64,000 nucleotides of DNA from Pseudomonadota bacterium. GTDB taxonomy: Bacteria > Desulfobacterota > Desulfobulbia > Desulfobulbales > Desulfocapsaceae. The stretch spans positions 22,029 through 86,028 of the forward strand of contig JAEYNP010000150.1 of assembly GCA_023412495.1 (NCBI GenBank), in the 5' to 3' direction. The notes under the pieces are model-generated. The model did no database searches and was not told the origin of the DNA. It was given only the letters and a program-made list of their open reading frames with translations. Positions 17,539-25,559 of the stretch are shown piece by piece (positions within the stretch are counted from its first letter, which is position 1; each line of letters begins with the position of its first letter). A program made the position numbers and the translations under genes.

Positions 17539-17711
17539 TTTTTTGCCCTTGCCGCGCGAAGCGGACGAAATTGAAGACACGAAAATTAAACAAAAAAGCT
17601 GACGTTTCCCATCCGGTATCTTACCGTAGTGGTATCGAAAATATAGCTTCGCGGGAAGGAAAAGCAAAAATAATCGTTCCACCTGACCTGTCTCCACCCG
17701 GACCGCCGCCC

Positions 17712-18704
17712 ATGCAGCTCCGTATGATCCCTTTAGAAAGGAACATTCTTCTTGCCGACCGGATGCCCTACCGGATCGGCGGTCAGGCGCAGTATTTCCT
17801 GTTGCCGAAAAATCCCGGCGAGATCGAGGCGGCGGTGCGCTGGGCCTTCTCCCGCAATGTTCCTTTTCTCTTTCTGGGTGCCGGCACCAACATGCTCTTT
17901 TCGGAAACGGGTTACGAGGGCCTGGTCATGCAGTATGCGGCAACGGAGATCTGGGAGGAGTCCGGGGGAATCCGCCTTGCCGCGGGGACGCCGATGGAGG
18001 AGGCAGTGGATTTCTTCACCGCCCGGGGCCTTCGCGATCTGGCCTGGGCCGGCGGCTTGCCGGGCACGGTCGGCGGGGCCGCGTTCGGCAATGCCGGCTG
18101 CTTCGGCGGGGAAATGAAGGACGCGATCCTGGAAGTGGAAAGCATCGCCTTCGACCGGGCTACGGGGACAGTCGAAGGGCGACGGCATGACGCCGCGGAT
18201 TGCCGATTCGCCTATCGGGACAGCATCTTCAAGAGCCTCGGCGGCGAGATCGTCACCTCGGTGCTCATCCGGGCCACGCCCGGCGATCCGGCAGTCATAC
18301 GGGATGCAGTGGACGGACACCGGGAATATCGCCGGAGGCTTCATCCACTCGAGTATCCCAGTGCGGGGAGCACCTTCAAGAACATCCCCCTCGCCTCGGT
18401 CTCCGAGGATGTTGGGTGCGATTTTGCCGGGGTCGTCAAGATCGATCCCTTTCCCGTCATCCCCGTGGCCGCGGTCCTCGACCGGCTGGGACTGAAGGGG
18501 ACACGCATCGGCGGCGCCGAGATATCCGTCAAGCATCCGAATTTCTTCGTCAACCGCGACAGGGCGACTTTTGCCGACATCAGCGGGCTGATCTCGCTCG
18601 CCAAGATGCGGGCCTGGCAGCGCTACGGGATCGTTCTTGAGGAGGAGATCCGCATCGTGCGCGGCGCCTCCCTCTCCGGCAGCGGCAACTACCTGGCAAA
18701 ATAA
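17712..18704 (+). CDS. murB: UDP-N-acetylenolpyruvoylglucosamine reductase MurB
   Basis: A 330-residue cytoplasmic flavoprotein that reduces UDP-GlcNAc-enolpyruvate to UDP-MurNAc in peptidoglycan precursor synthesis. FAD-binding motifs are seen (FLGAGTNMLFSETGY and GLPGTVGGAAFGNAG), together with the catalytic Ser loop YPSAGSTFKNIP and the C-terminal Glu in LEEEIRIV. The length is normal. The frame is open further upstream; I take the ATG at 17712 (another in-frame ATG is at 17724) because the family starts here. No clear ribosome site precedes either. It is not inside a mur/fts cluster, so it stands alone. Confidence 0.92.
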   Translation: MQLRMIPLERNILLADRMPYRIGGQAQYFLLPKNPGEIEAAVRWAFSRNVPFLFLGAGTNMLFSETGYEGLVMQYAATEIWEESGGIRLAAGTPMEEAVDFFTARGLRDLAWAGGLPGTVGGAAFGNAGCFGGEMKDAILEVESIAFDRATGTVEGRRHDAADCRFAYRDSIFKSLGGEIVTSVLIRATPGDPAVIRDAVDGHREYRRRLHPLEYPSAGSTFKNIPLASVSEDVGCDFAGVVKIDPFPVIPVAAVLDRLGLKGTRIGGAEISVKHPNFFVNRDRATFADISGLISLAKMRAWQRYGIVLEEEIRIVRGASLSGSGNYLAK

Positions 18705-18911
18705 AGCTCTGCCGACCCCTTCCCGCCCGGGCACCTGTCATCCGTCCACGAAAACGAACCGAGTCTATGCCGCAGTCATGAAGAGGTGGGAAAAAGAGCC
18801 GAAACACCTTGATGGATGCGGGAAAATAAATACGTTACAAGTAGTGGGAGGTTTCACCGCGATGCGTGTCTTCAGGCCTCCCTGAATAACTGCTGGATCT
18901 CTGCCGAAAAC

Positions 18912-18952
18912 GAGCCGGGCTTGCCGAGGAAATGATTCGGCAAGCCCGGCTC
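18912..18952 (+). terminator. 16-bp perfect stem-loop downstream of murB
   Basis: GAGCCGGGCTTGCCGA (18912-18927) pairs with TCGGCAAGCCCGGCTC (18937-18952) around a 9-nt loop; TGTCGTTTCT follows. It lies about 210 bp after the murB stop. It is a likely terminator, although the T-run is broken. Confidence 0.55.
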
Positions 18953-18966
18953 TGTCGTTTCTAAAG

Positions 18967-19030
18967 GACTTATCCCCTCTGCCGTGGGAGAAGATGACAG
19001 CCTTTGGGTGGCGGGCGTCAGCCCGCCTGA
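18967..19030. repeat. partial copy of the TATACCCCTC/CAGCCCGC repeat
   Basis: ACTTATCCCCTCTGCCGTGG is followed by GGGTGGCGGGCGTCAGCCCGCC. It is related to 39177-39270, 55399-55548 and (inverted) 60657-60799. The left third of the unit is missing. Confidence 0.65.
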
Positions 19031-19050
19031 GCGAGGAACCGGAACATACC

Positions 19051-20259
19051 ATGGAAAAATCACCGATGCCGGAACTGGATGCCCTGCGTCAACGATGCGC
19101 CCGGCTGGAGCATTTCTTTGGCGAAAAAAGCTTATGCGAAGGCGTGGCCGCCCTGCAGCTGGCCGTCGAAGCGACGGGCCTCGGGACCTTTTACTATTAT
19201 CCCCTCACCGGGGAGCTGTACTGGTCCGATCTGACCAAACGCCATTTCGGCCTGCCACCGGAGGCCGACGTCGATTACGATGTTTTTCTCTCCGGCCTGC
19301 ATCCCGAAGACCGCGACCGAGTGCATCGGCTTGTCCAGGACGCGCTGCGGCCGGGCAGCAGCGGCACCTATCACACAGAATACCGGACTGTGGGAATCGT
19401 GGACGAAAAGGAGCGATGGCTGTCCGCCCGTGGCAGGGTCTTCTTCAATGCGGAAAACCAGCCGGAGCGCCTCATCGGCGCGACCCTCGACATCACCAAT
19501 CGCAAGCGGAAGGAACGGGAGCGTGAACGGCTGATCGCGGAGCTGGAGCACTCCAACCAGGAACTCCGTCAATTCGCCTACATTTCCTCACACGACCTCC
19601 AGGAGCCGCTACGCTCGATGACCAGTTTCGTCGAGCTCTTCGCCCACCGCTTCCGGGGCGAACTCGGGGAAGAGGCCGATCGCTACATAGCCTGTGTCGT
19701 CAGGGGAGCGAACCGCATGTCCCGGTTAATCAACGACCTGCTGGCCTATTCACGGGTGGTTACCAGGGAGGAGCCGTTCCGCCCGGTGGCGATGAACGAA
19801 GTGGTCGGGAAGGTGACCGTTCTCCTGAAGAACTCCCTGGAGGAACGGCGGGCCGAGATCGCCTGCGACGAGTTGCCGGTGGTCTTCGGCGATGAAAGCC
19901 AGCTCGGGCAGCTCCTGTTGAACCTTATCGGCAATGGAGTCAAATTCGCAAGACCCGGCGTACCGCCCCGGCTCCGCATCTCCGTCGCCCGGAAAGACGA
20001 CCACTGGATCTTCGCTGTGCACGACAACGGCATCGGTATCGAGCCGCGCTTCCATGAGAGGATCTTCGTGATCTTCCAGCGTCTCCACACCAGGGAGGAA
20101 TATCCCGGTACCGGCATCGGTCTCGCCCTCTGCCGCAAGATCGTCGAACGGCACAGCGGGCGGATGTGGATGGAATCGAGGCCCGGAGAAGGCTCGTCGT
20201 TTTATTTTTCCCTGCCGGGAGCTGGAAGAACGCCCCCGAAGGAGGCCCATGAACGTTAA
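19051..20259 (+). CDS. PAS sensor histidine kinase (phytochrome-type HisKA)
   Basis: A 402-residue soluble kinase. A PAS domain (about 25-150; LTKRHFGLPPEADVDYDVFL and GATLDITNRKRK) leads into HisKA with SSHDLQEPLRSM and a HATPase with LLNLIGNGVKF, HDNGIGIEP and GTGIGLALCRK. The start at 19051 is chosen because the open frame upstream is made of repeat DNA. It is followed by a REC kinase that overlaps its end by 11 nt, so these are co-translated. The PAS domain is nearly the same as in the kinase at 25560. Confidence 0.88.
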   Translation: MEKSPMPELDALRQRCARLEHFFGEKSLCEGVAALQLAVEATGLGTFYYYPLTGELYWSDLTKRHFGLPPEADVDYDVFLSGLHPEDRDRVHRLVQDALRPGSSGTYHTEYRTVGIVDEKERWLSARGRVFFNAENQPERLIGATLDITNRKRKERERERLIAELEHSNQELRQFAYISSHDLQEPLRSMTSFVELFAHRFRGELGEEADRYIACVVRGANRMSRLINDLLAYSRVVTREEPFRPVAMNEVVGKVTVLLKNSLEERRAEIACDELPVVFGDESQLGQLLLNLIGNGVKFARPGVPPRLRISVARKDDHWIFAVHDNGIGIEPRFHERIFVIFQRLHTREEYPGTGIGLALCRKIVERHSGRMWMESRPGEGSSFYFSLPGAGRTPPKEAHER

Positions 20260-21724
20260 GAGAGACGACAGCCGGCGAGCTCCGAAACAGCCGCGCCCGG
20301 AGGTCGTAGAGCCCGATGTCAAAAAGCGGAAGAAGATCGACCGGGACAAGATCGCGGACGAACTGCGCACTCCTCTCACCCTGATCCTTGGGCCGGTCGA
20401 GCAATGGTTGAAATCAGGCGGTTTTTCAGACGAATTGCGCCGCGACCTGGAAGTTGTCCAACGCAACGGCCGGTTGCTCCTTCGGCATGTCAACAATCTG
20501 CTCGACGACATTCAGCTCGAAGCCCGGCGGCCCCGGAAAGCTCCCGCCGGCTCCCGCGTATTTCCGGAACCGGCCTGCCGGTACGAGGAAGTGGGGGAAC
20601 GGGCGGTCGAGGAGTTGAATCTCGTCCGTCATCCCCCACTCAGGGACGAAAGGACCGGGGCGGCCGTTTCGCTCGATGCCCCGCTGGTCCTCGTGGTCGA
20701 CGACAACCCCGACCTGAACGATTTCGAGGCCGAGATCCTGGGCAGGAAGTACCGGGTTCTCACCGCCGCCGACGGCCATGAGGGGCTGATGCAGGCGCTG
20801 AACAACCTCCCCGATCTCATCGTCTGCGATATCATGATGCCCCGGATGAGCGGCGACATGATGATCCGCAGGATTCGGCGTCATCGGGACCTGGACGACA
20901 TCCCGATCCTCCTCGTCACAGCCAGGATGGACGAGGACTTCATGGTCAGGCTGCTGCAGGAGGGCGTGCAGGGGTATCTGGTCAAGCCCTTTTCCGCCGA
21001 AGAGCTCATGGCCCGTGCCGAGGGACTGGTGGCCGAGAAGAAGCGCAAGGAGGAATTGCGGCAGCTGGTTTACGGGATTTCCCACGACCTTCAGGAGCCG
21101 CTCCGGACAATCGCCATTTTCATAGAACTGCTGGCCGAGCGATACAAGGAGAACTTGAATGAAGAGGCCGGCAGCTACATCGCCCACGCCCTGAACGGGG
21201 CGAGCCGGATGTCCCGGATGATCGAAGACCTGCTGGCCTATTCCCGGATCGGCACCCACGGCAAGCCGTTCGGGCCGATACCGATGAACGAGGTCTTCGA
21301 CCAGGCGATTGAGGCCCTGCAGTCGGCGGTGGCGGAAAGCGGGGCGGAAATTTCCCGGGACGACCTACCGGTGGTGATCGGCGACGAAGGTCAGCTGGCG
21401 CAACTCCTGCAGAACCTCATTTCCAACGCGATCAAGTATCGAAAGCGGGAAGAAACGCCACGGATCCATGTTTCGGTCGATCGCCAGGGAGCCGGATGGG
21501 TCTTCGGCGTGCGCGACAACGGCATCGGTATAGAACCGCAGTTCCAGAAAAGGATCTTCGTCATTTTCCAGCGTCTCCATACCCGCGAGGAATACCCCGG
21601 CACCGGCATCGGCCTGGCCCTCTGCCGCAAGACCGTGGAGCAGCACCGCGGGCGGATATGGGTGGAATCAGAGCCCGGGCGGGGGGCTACCTTCTTTTTT
21701 TCCCTCCCGGCAAGGAGAGATTGA
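20249..21724 (+). CDS. receiver-kinase protein with inactivated N-terminal HisKA remnant
   Basis: A 491-residue protein. Residues 30-95 read as a HisKA helix pair (ADELRTPLTLILGP...LLLRHVNNLLDDIQLEA) in which the phospho-acceptor His is Asp37; no ATPase domain follows it. A receiver domain (about 145-265) has VVDDNP and the acceptor Asp194 in IVCDIMMPRM. A second, intact phytochrome-type HisKA (GISHDLQEPL, H279) and a HATPase (DNGIGIEP, GTGIGLALCRK) follow. It looks like the tail of a hybrid kinase joined to a new kinase core. It overlaps the upstream kinase by 11 nt and is 1 nt from the CheY-like gene. Confidence 0.87.
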   Translation: MNVKRDDSRRAPKQPRPEVVEPDVKKRKKIDRDKIADELRTPLTLILGPVEQWLKSGGFSDELRRDLEVVQRNGRLLLRHVNNLLDDIQLEARRPRKAPAGSRVFPEPACRYEEVGERAVEELNLVRHPPLRDERTGAAVSLDAPLVLVVDDNPDLNDFEAEILGRKYRVLTAADGHEGLMQALNNLPDLIVCDIMMPRMSGDMMIRRIRRHRDLDDIPILLVTARMDEDFMVRLLQEGVQGYLVKPFSAEELMARAEGLVAEKKRKEELRQLVYGISHDLQEPLRTIAIFIELLAERYKENLNEEAGSYIAHALNGASRMSRMIEDLLAYSRIGTHGKPFGPIPMNEVFDQAIEALQSAVAESGAEISRDDLPVVIGDEGQLAQLLQNLISNAIKYRKREETPRIHVSVDRQGAGWVFGVRDNGIGIEPQFQKRIFVIFQRLHTREEYPGTGIGLALCRKTVEQHRGRIWVESEPGRGATFFFSLPARRD

Positions 21725-21725
21725 A

Positions 21726-22175
21726 ATGCATCAAGACAGTAAACCGATAGAAATACTCATGGTGGAGGACAGCCCCGACGACGCGCTCCTCATGGCCGAG
21801 GCCCTCAAGGGGGGGGCAATGGCGAACAACCTGCACGTGGTCGTCAACGGGGAGGAGGCCCTGGATTTTCTCAACCGGCACGGCCGCTACAAAGAGGCGA
21901 CACGTCCCGACATCATCCTGCTCGACCTCAACCTCCCCCGCAAGGACGGCCGGGAGGTGCTGGCCGAGATCAAAAACGACCCCGATCTCATGAGGATCCC
22001 GGTGGTGGTGATCACCACCTCCAGCTCGGAAGATGACATCCTGAAAAGCTACAGCCTGCATGCGAATTGCTACATCCAGAAACCTCTGGGGTGGAAACAG
22101 TTTATCGAAGCGGTGCGGAGCATCGAGCATTTCTGGTTCTGCATTGTCAAGCTGCCGCCCCGGGAAAACGGCTGA
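21726..22175 (+). CDS. single-domain response regulator (Rcp1-type)
   Basis: A 149-residue stand-alone receiver. It has MVEDSPDDALLMAEAL, the acceptor Asp in IILLDLNLPRKDG, TTSSSEDD with the conserved Ser/Thr and the Lys in CYIQKPL. Such regulators typically receive phosphate from phytochrome-type kinases, and two of these lie directly upstream. AAGGAGAG precedes the ATG, which is 1 nt after the upstream stop. No output domain is present. Confidence 0.92.
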   Translation: MHQDSKPIEILMVEDSPDDALLMAEALKGGAMANNLHVVVNGEEALDFLNRHGRYKEATRPDIILLDLNLPRKDGREVLAEIKNDPDLMRIPVVVITTSSSEDDILKSYSLHANCYIQKPLGWKQFIEAVRSIEHFWFCIVKLPPRENG

Positions 22176-22350
22176 AAATCCGTCCGACGGCCTGGCGCTG
22201 CCGCTTCTTCGCAGCAGCAGGAGCGGGACCATCGATGGCCCGCGATCCGGCAACTTGACACACAGGACATCATCCCTACCGTCCCCTCTATGCATTACGG
22301 ATCCGGCAACGGGTCCACACCATCAGTTTTATCAGGTTCGGCCAACCCGA

Positions 22351-25299
22351 ATGATTAGCGAAAAGAAAATACTCCTGGTCGAGGACTCCACTCCGGATGC
22401 CGAATTTCTCCGGGCACAACTGAAATCGACACGTACAGTCTCTTTTTCCCTCTCGCACGTTCGACGTCTCGCCGAGGCTCTCCACCTGCTCGGCAAGGAG
22501 CAGTTCGATCTCATCCTGCTCGACCTGGGCCTGCCCGACAGCCAGGGCATGGATACCGCGTCGGCGGTGCGGCGCCACGTGCCGGCTGTGCCGATCATCG
22601 TGCTGACCGGACTTGCCGATGAAGAGCTGGCGATAAAGGCGCTGCAGCAGGACATCCAGGATTATCTGGTCAAGGGCCGCATCAGGAAGGATCATCTGCT
22701 GCGGGCCATCCATTATGCGATGGAGCGCAAGCGGGCCATGGAGGCGCTGCGCGAGAGCGAGGAGCGGCTGCGCAACGCCCTGGAGGCCAGCCACACCGGC
22801 TCGTGGGATCTCGACCCGATCAACAGAACAGCCCACGGCTCGCCCGAGCTCGAACGCATTTTCGGCTATGAGCGGCCGCTGCCGCATTGGACCTACAAAA
22901 TATTCCTCACCCATGTCCTGCCCGAGGACCGGGCGATTGTGGACGAAAAGTTTCGCCAGGCCAAGGCCACCATGGGGGAATGGAATTTCGAGTGCCGCAT
23001 ACGGCGCGCCGACGGGCAGGTGCGGTGGATCTGGGCGGCCGGACGGCATCGCGTCGGTCCTTCGGGAAACCCCCTCGGGATCACAGGACTCGTGCAGGAC
23101 ATCACCGACCGCAGACGGACAGAGGAAGAGATTAAAGTTTCCAAGTACTTGAGCGATGCGATCAACAGCATCAACGCGGTGATCCATTCCTCCCTCGACT
23201 TGGATACCATTATGCAGAAGGTGATTGTGGAGGCGGCCGAGGCCATAGGAGCCGATGGCTCTTCCATTGGGCTGTTCCAGGGAGATTTCTTCGTCATCAA
23301 GCATGTCTACAATATGCCCGAGGAGTTGCGGGAAAGGAGCTGTTCGCCCGAAGAGGTGAAAGCCCCCTTCCATGTCAGGGAGAACAAGCGCGCCCTGGTC
23401 GTCGACGACGCCGCCGGGGATAGCCGGGTCAACAGCGCCTTCCTGAGCGACCTGGGCGTCCGGTCATTGCTCGTCACCCCTCTGAAAAATCGGGAAAAGG
23501 TGATCGGCACGCTCAATCTGTACAGCACCACAAGGACCTTCGCCTTTGTCGAGGCCCATCTCGATTTTGCCGAAAAACTCTCCGCCACGCTTTTTTTGGC
23601 CTTCGAGAATGCCAGGCTGTTCGGGGCGCTCCGGGAAAGCGAAGAGCGCTTCCGGTCTTTCTTCAACCTGGCGGCAGTGGGGACGATCCAGGTCGATCCC
23701 GCCACGGGACGGTTGATCGATTTCAACGGCGAGTACAGCCGGATAACCGGCTACAGCCACAATGAGCTGACCGCGATGAGGTTCAGGGACATCACGCACC
23801 CCCACGACATGGCCAACTGGGTGAGATTTTCCAGCATGGTTCGAGGCGAAACCCCCATGTACGACGCCGAAGAGCGGTTCATCCGCAAGGACGGGAAGGT
23901 GGTCTGGGTACATGTTTCCGCCGCGCTGATCCGCAACGGCCAGGGCCGGCCCATCAGGATAGCGGGAATAGTCCAGGACATTACCGCCAGGAAAAGAATG
24001 GAGAACGAGATCAAGCACATGGCGCTCCACGATACCCTGACCGGCCTGCCCAACAAGCGCTTCTTCCTGGACATCGTCAACATCGAGATGGCCGAGGTTC
24101 GCCGCAGCCAAAAGAAGATGGCAATCCTCTTCCTCGATCTCGACGGCTTTAAAAAGGTCAACGATACCCTCGGCCATGACATCGGCGATCAGCTCCTCGT
24201 GGAGGTCGCAGGGAGGTTCAAGTCGGCGATCCGGGCCTCGGACGTGGTCGCCCGCATCGGCGGCGACGAATTCAACATCCTCCTCACCGATATAGTCCAT
24301 GCCGAGGATTCGGCGGAAATCGCCCGGAAAATCCTGGAATGCACCTGCCAGCCCTTCCGGCTGGCAGGCCACGATGTGCATGTCTCGGCCAGCATCGGTA
24401 TCATCATCTTCCCCGATGACGGCGAAGAGATCGACGTGTTGTTCCGCTACGCCGATATCGCCATGTACCACGCCAAAGAACTCGGCAAGAACAACTACCA
24501 GTTCTACAATCCGACGATCAGCAAGATTTCGCTGGAACGGATCAGGATGGAGAGCTGGCTCCGCCAGACCCTGAAAAAAAAGGAACTGGTCGTCCTGTAT
24601 CAGCCGCAGATCGACATCACCACCCACAAGATGGTGAGCGCGGAGGCGCTCATCAGGTGGCACCATCCGGAATTGGGCCTGCTCGAGGCCTCGTCCTTCG
24701 TGCCCCTGGCCGAGGAAACCGGCTTCATCACCACCATCGACGAGTGGGTCCTGGAGACCGTCTGCCGCCAAACCGCCCTCTGGCAGAAGGCGGGGCACCC
24801 GCCGCTCCGCATCACCGTCAATCTCTCCGCCCGCCATTTCCATAGCCCGAAGTTCATCGCCACCATCGACAAAATCCTTCAGGGAAACGGGATGACCCCC
24901 GATCACCTCGACCTCGAGATCACCGAAAGCATGGCCATGCATGATGTGCAGCGGACGGCCGAATGCCTGCAGCAATTGGTAAACAGGGGGGTGCACATCA
25001 CCATCGATGATTTCGGCACCGGCTATTCCTCGCTCAATTACCTCAAGCGCCTGCCCATCGACCGTCTCAAGATTGACAAATCCTTCATCAAGGATATAGC
25101 CACGGACCCGGACGACCGGGCGATCATCATCGCCATCACCGACATGGCACATACCATGCGCATGCGGGTGGTCGCCGAAGGTGTGGAAACCGAGGACCAG
25201 CTGGCGTTCCTGGAAGAGAATGAATGCGACGAGGTGCAGGGTTATCTCTTCAGCAAACCCCTCCCCGCGGAACGGATATCCGAACTGCTCCTTTCCTAA
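22351..25299 (+). CDS. REC-PAS-GAF-PAS-GGDEF-EAL cyclic-di-GMP protein
   Basis: A 982-residue signalling protein. Its domains are a receiver (1-125; LVEDSTPDAEF and LILLDLGLPDSQG), PAS (130-260), GAF (275-425), PAS (430-555), GGDEF (560-720; intact GGDEF in RIGGDEFNILL) and EAL (735-980; EALIRW, DDFGTGYSSL and EGVETEDQL). Both output domains keep their signature residues, so it could make and degrade c-di-GMP. The start at 22351 is the first Met before the receiver; the open frame further upstream overlaps the CheY-like gene. It lies 175 bp after that gene and is probably phosphorylated by the same kinases. The PilZ protein at 63556 is a possible c-di-GMP reader. Confidence 0.92.
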   Translation: MISEKKILLVEDSTPDAEFLRAQLKSTRTVSFSLSHVRRLAEALHLLGKEQFDLILLDLGLPDSQGMDTASAVRRHVPAVPIIVLTGLADEELAIKALQQDIQDYLVKGRIRKDHLLRAIHYAMERKRAMEALRESEERLRNALEASHTGSWDLDPINRTAHGSPELERIFGYERPLPHWTYKIFLTHVLPEDRAIVDEKFRQAKATMGEWNFECRIRRADGQVRWIWAAGRHRVGPSGNPLGITGLVQDITDRRRTEEEIKVSKYLSDAINSINAVIHSSLDLDTIMQKVIVEAAEAIGADGSSIGLFQGDFFVIKHVYNMPEELRERSCSPEEVKAPFHVRENKRALVVDDAAGDSRVNSAFLSDLGVRSLLVTPLKNREKVIGTLNLYSTTRTFAFVEAHLDFAEKLSATLFLAFENARLFGALRESEERFRSFFNLAAVGTIQVDPATGRLIDFNGEYSRITGYSHNELTAMRFRDITHPHDMANWVRFSSMVRGETPMYDAEERFIRKDGKVVWVHVSAALIRNGQGRPIRIAGIVQDITARKRMENEIKHMALHDTLTGLPNKRFFLDIVNIEMAEVRRSQKKMAILFLDLDGFKKVNDTLGHDIGDQLLVEVAGRFKSAIRASDVVARIGGDEFNILLTDIVHAEDSAEIARKILECTCQPFRLAGHDVHVSASIGIIIFPDDGEEIDVLFRYADIAMYHAKELGKNNYQFYNPTISKISLERIRMESWLRQTLKKKELVVLYQPQIDITTHKMVSAEALIRWHHPELGLLEASSFVPLAEETGFITTIDEWVLETVCRQTALWQKAGHPPLRITVNLSARHFHSPKFIATIDKILQGNGMTPDHLDLEITESMAMHDVQRTAECLQQLVNRGVHITIDDFGTGYSSLNYLKRLPIDRLKIDKSFIKDIATDPDDRAIIIAITDMAHTMRMRVVAEGVETEDQLAFLEENECDEVQGYLFSKPLPAERISELLLS

Positions 25300-25454
25300 A
25301 GAACATTTTGAGGCAGTTTCAAAATTCTCGATTTTCTTCGGGAATAATTCCCCCCATGATTGTATAGTACTGATCCCGACAAACAGGATAAGTAATTTCT
25401 ACGAAATTCCTATCAAAAATCCAGACATTAGTTTCTCAGATACTGAAGATCGTC

Positions 25455-25534
25455 CGTAATCGTTCACCGGTACCTGAACGATATCCGGAATGAAATCAGG
25501 ATCGGGATCGGTTGGGGGCTGGTGAACGGTTACG
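25455..25534. repeat. inverted repeat upstream of a kinase
   Basis: CGTAATCGTTCACC (25455-25468) pairs with GGTGAACGGTTACG (25521-25534), 13 of 14 complementary, around a 52-nt interior containing GGATCGGGATCGG. It ends 25 nt before the start of the next kinase and could form a leader structure. Confidence 0.45.
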
Positions 25535-25559
25535 CGACGCATGCCATTTCAGTCAAGCT

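Larger units (their letters stand above)
18705..19050. other. intergenic region with terminator and repeat copy
   Basis: No gene is seen. It contains the strong hairpin at 18912-18952 and a partial copy of the CCCCTC...GGGCGTCAGCCCGCC repeat at 18967-19030, which ends just before the kinase start. Confidence 0.6.
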
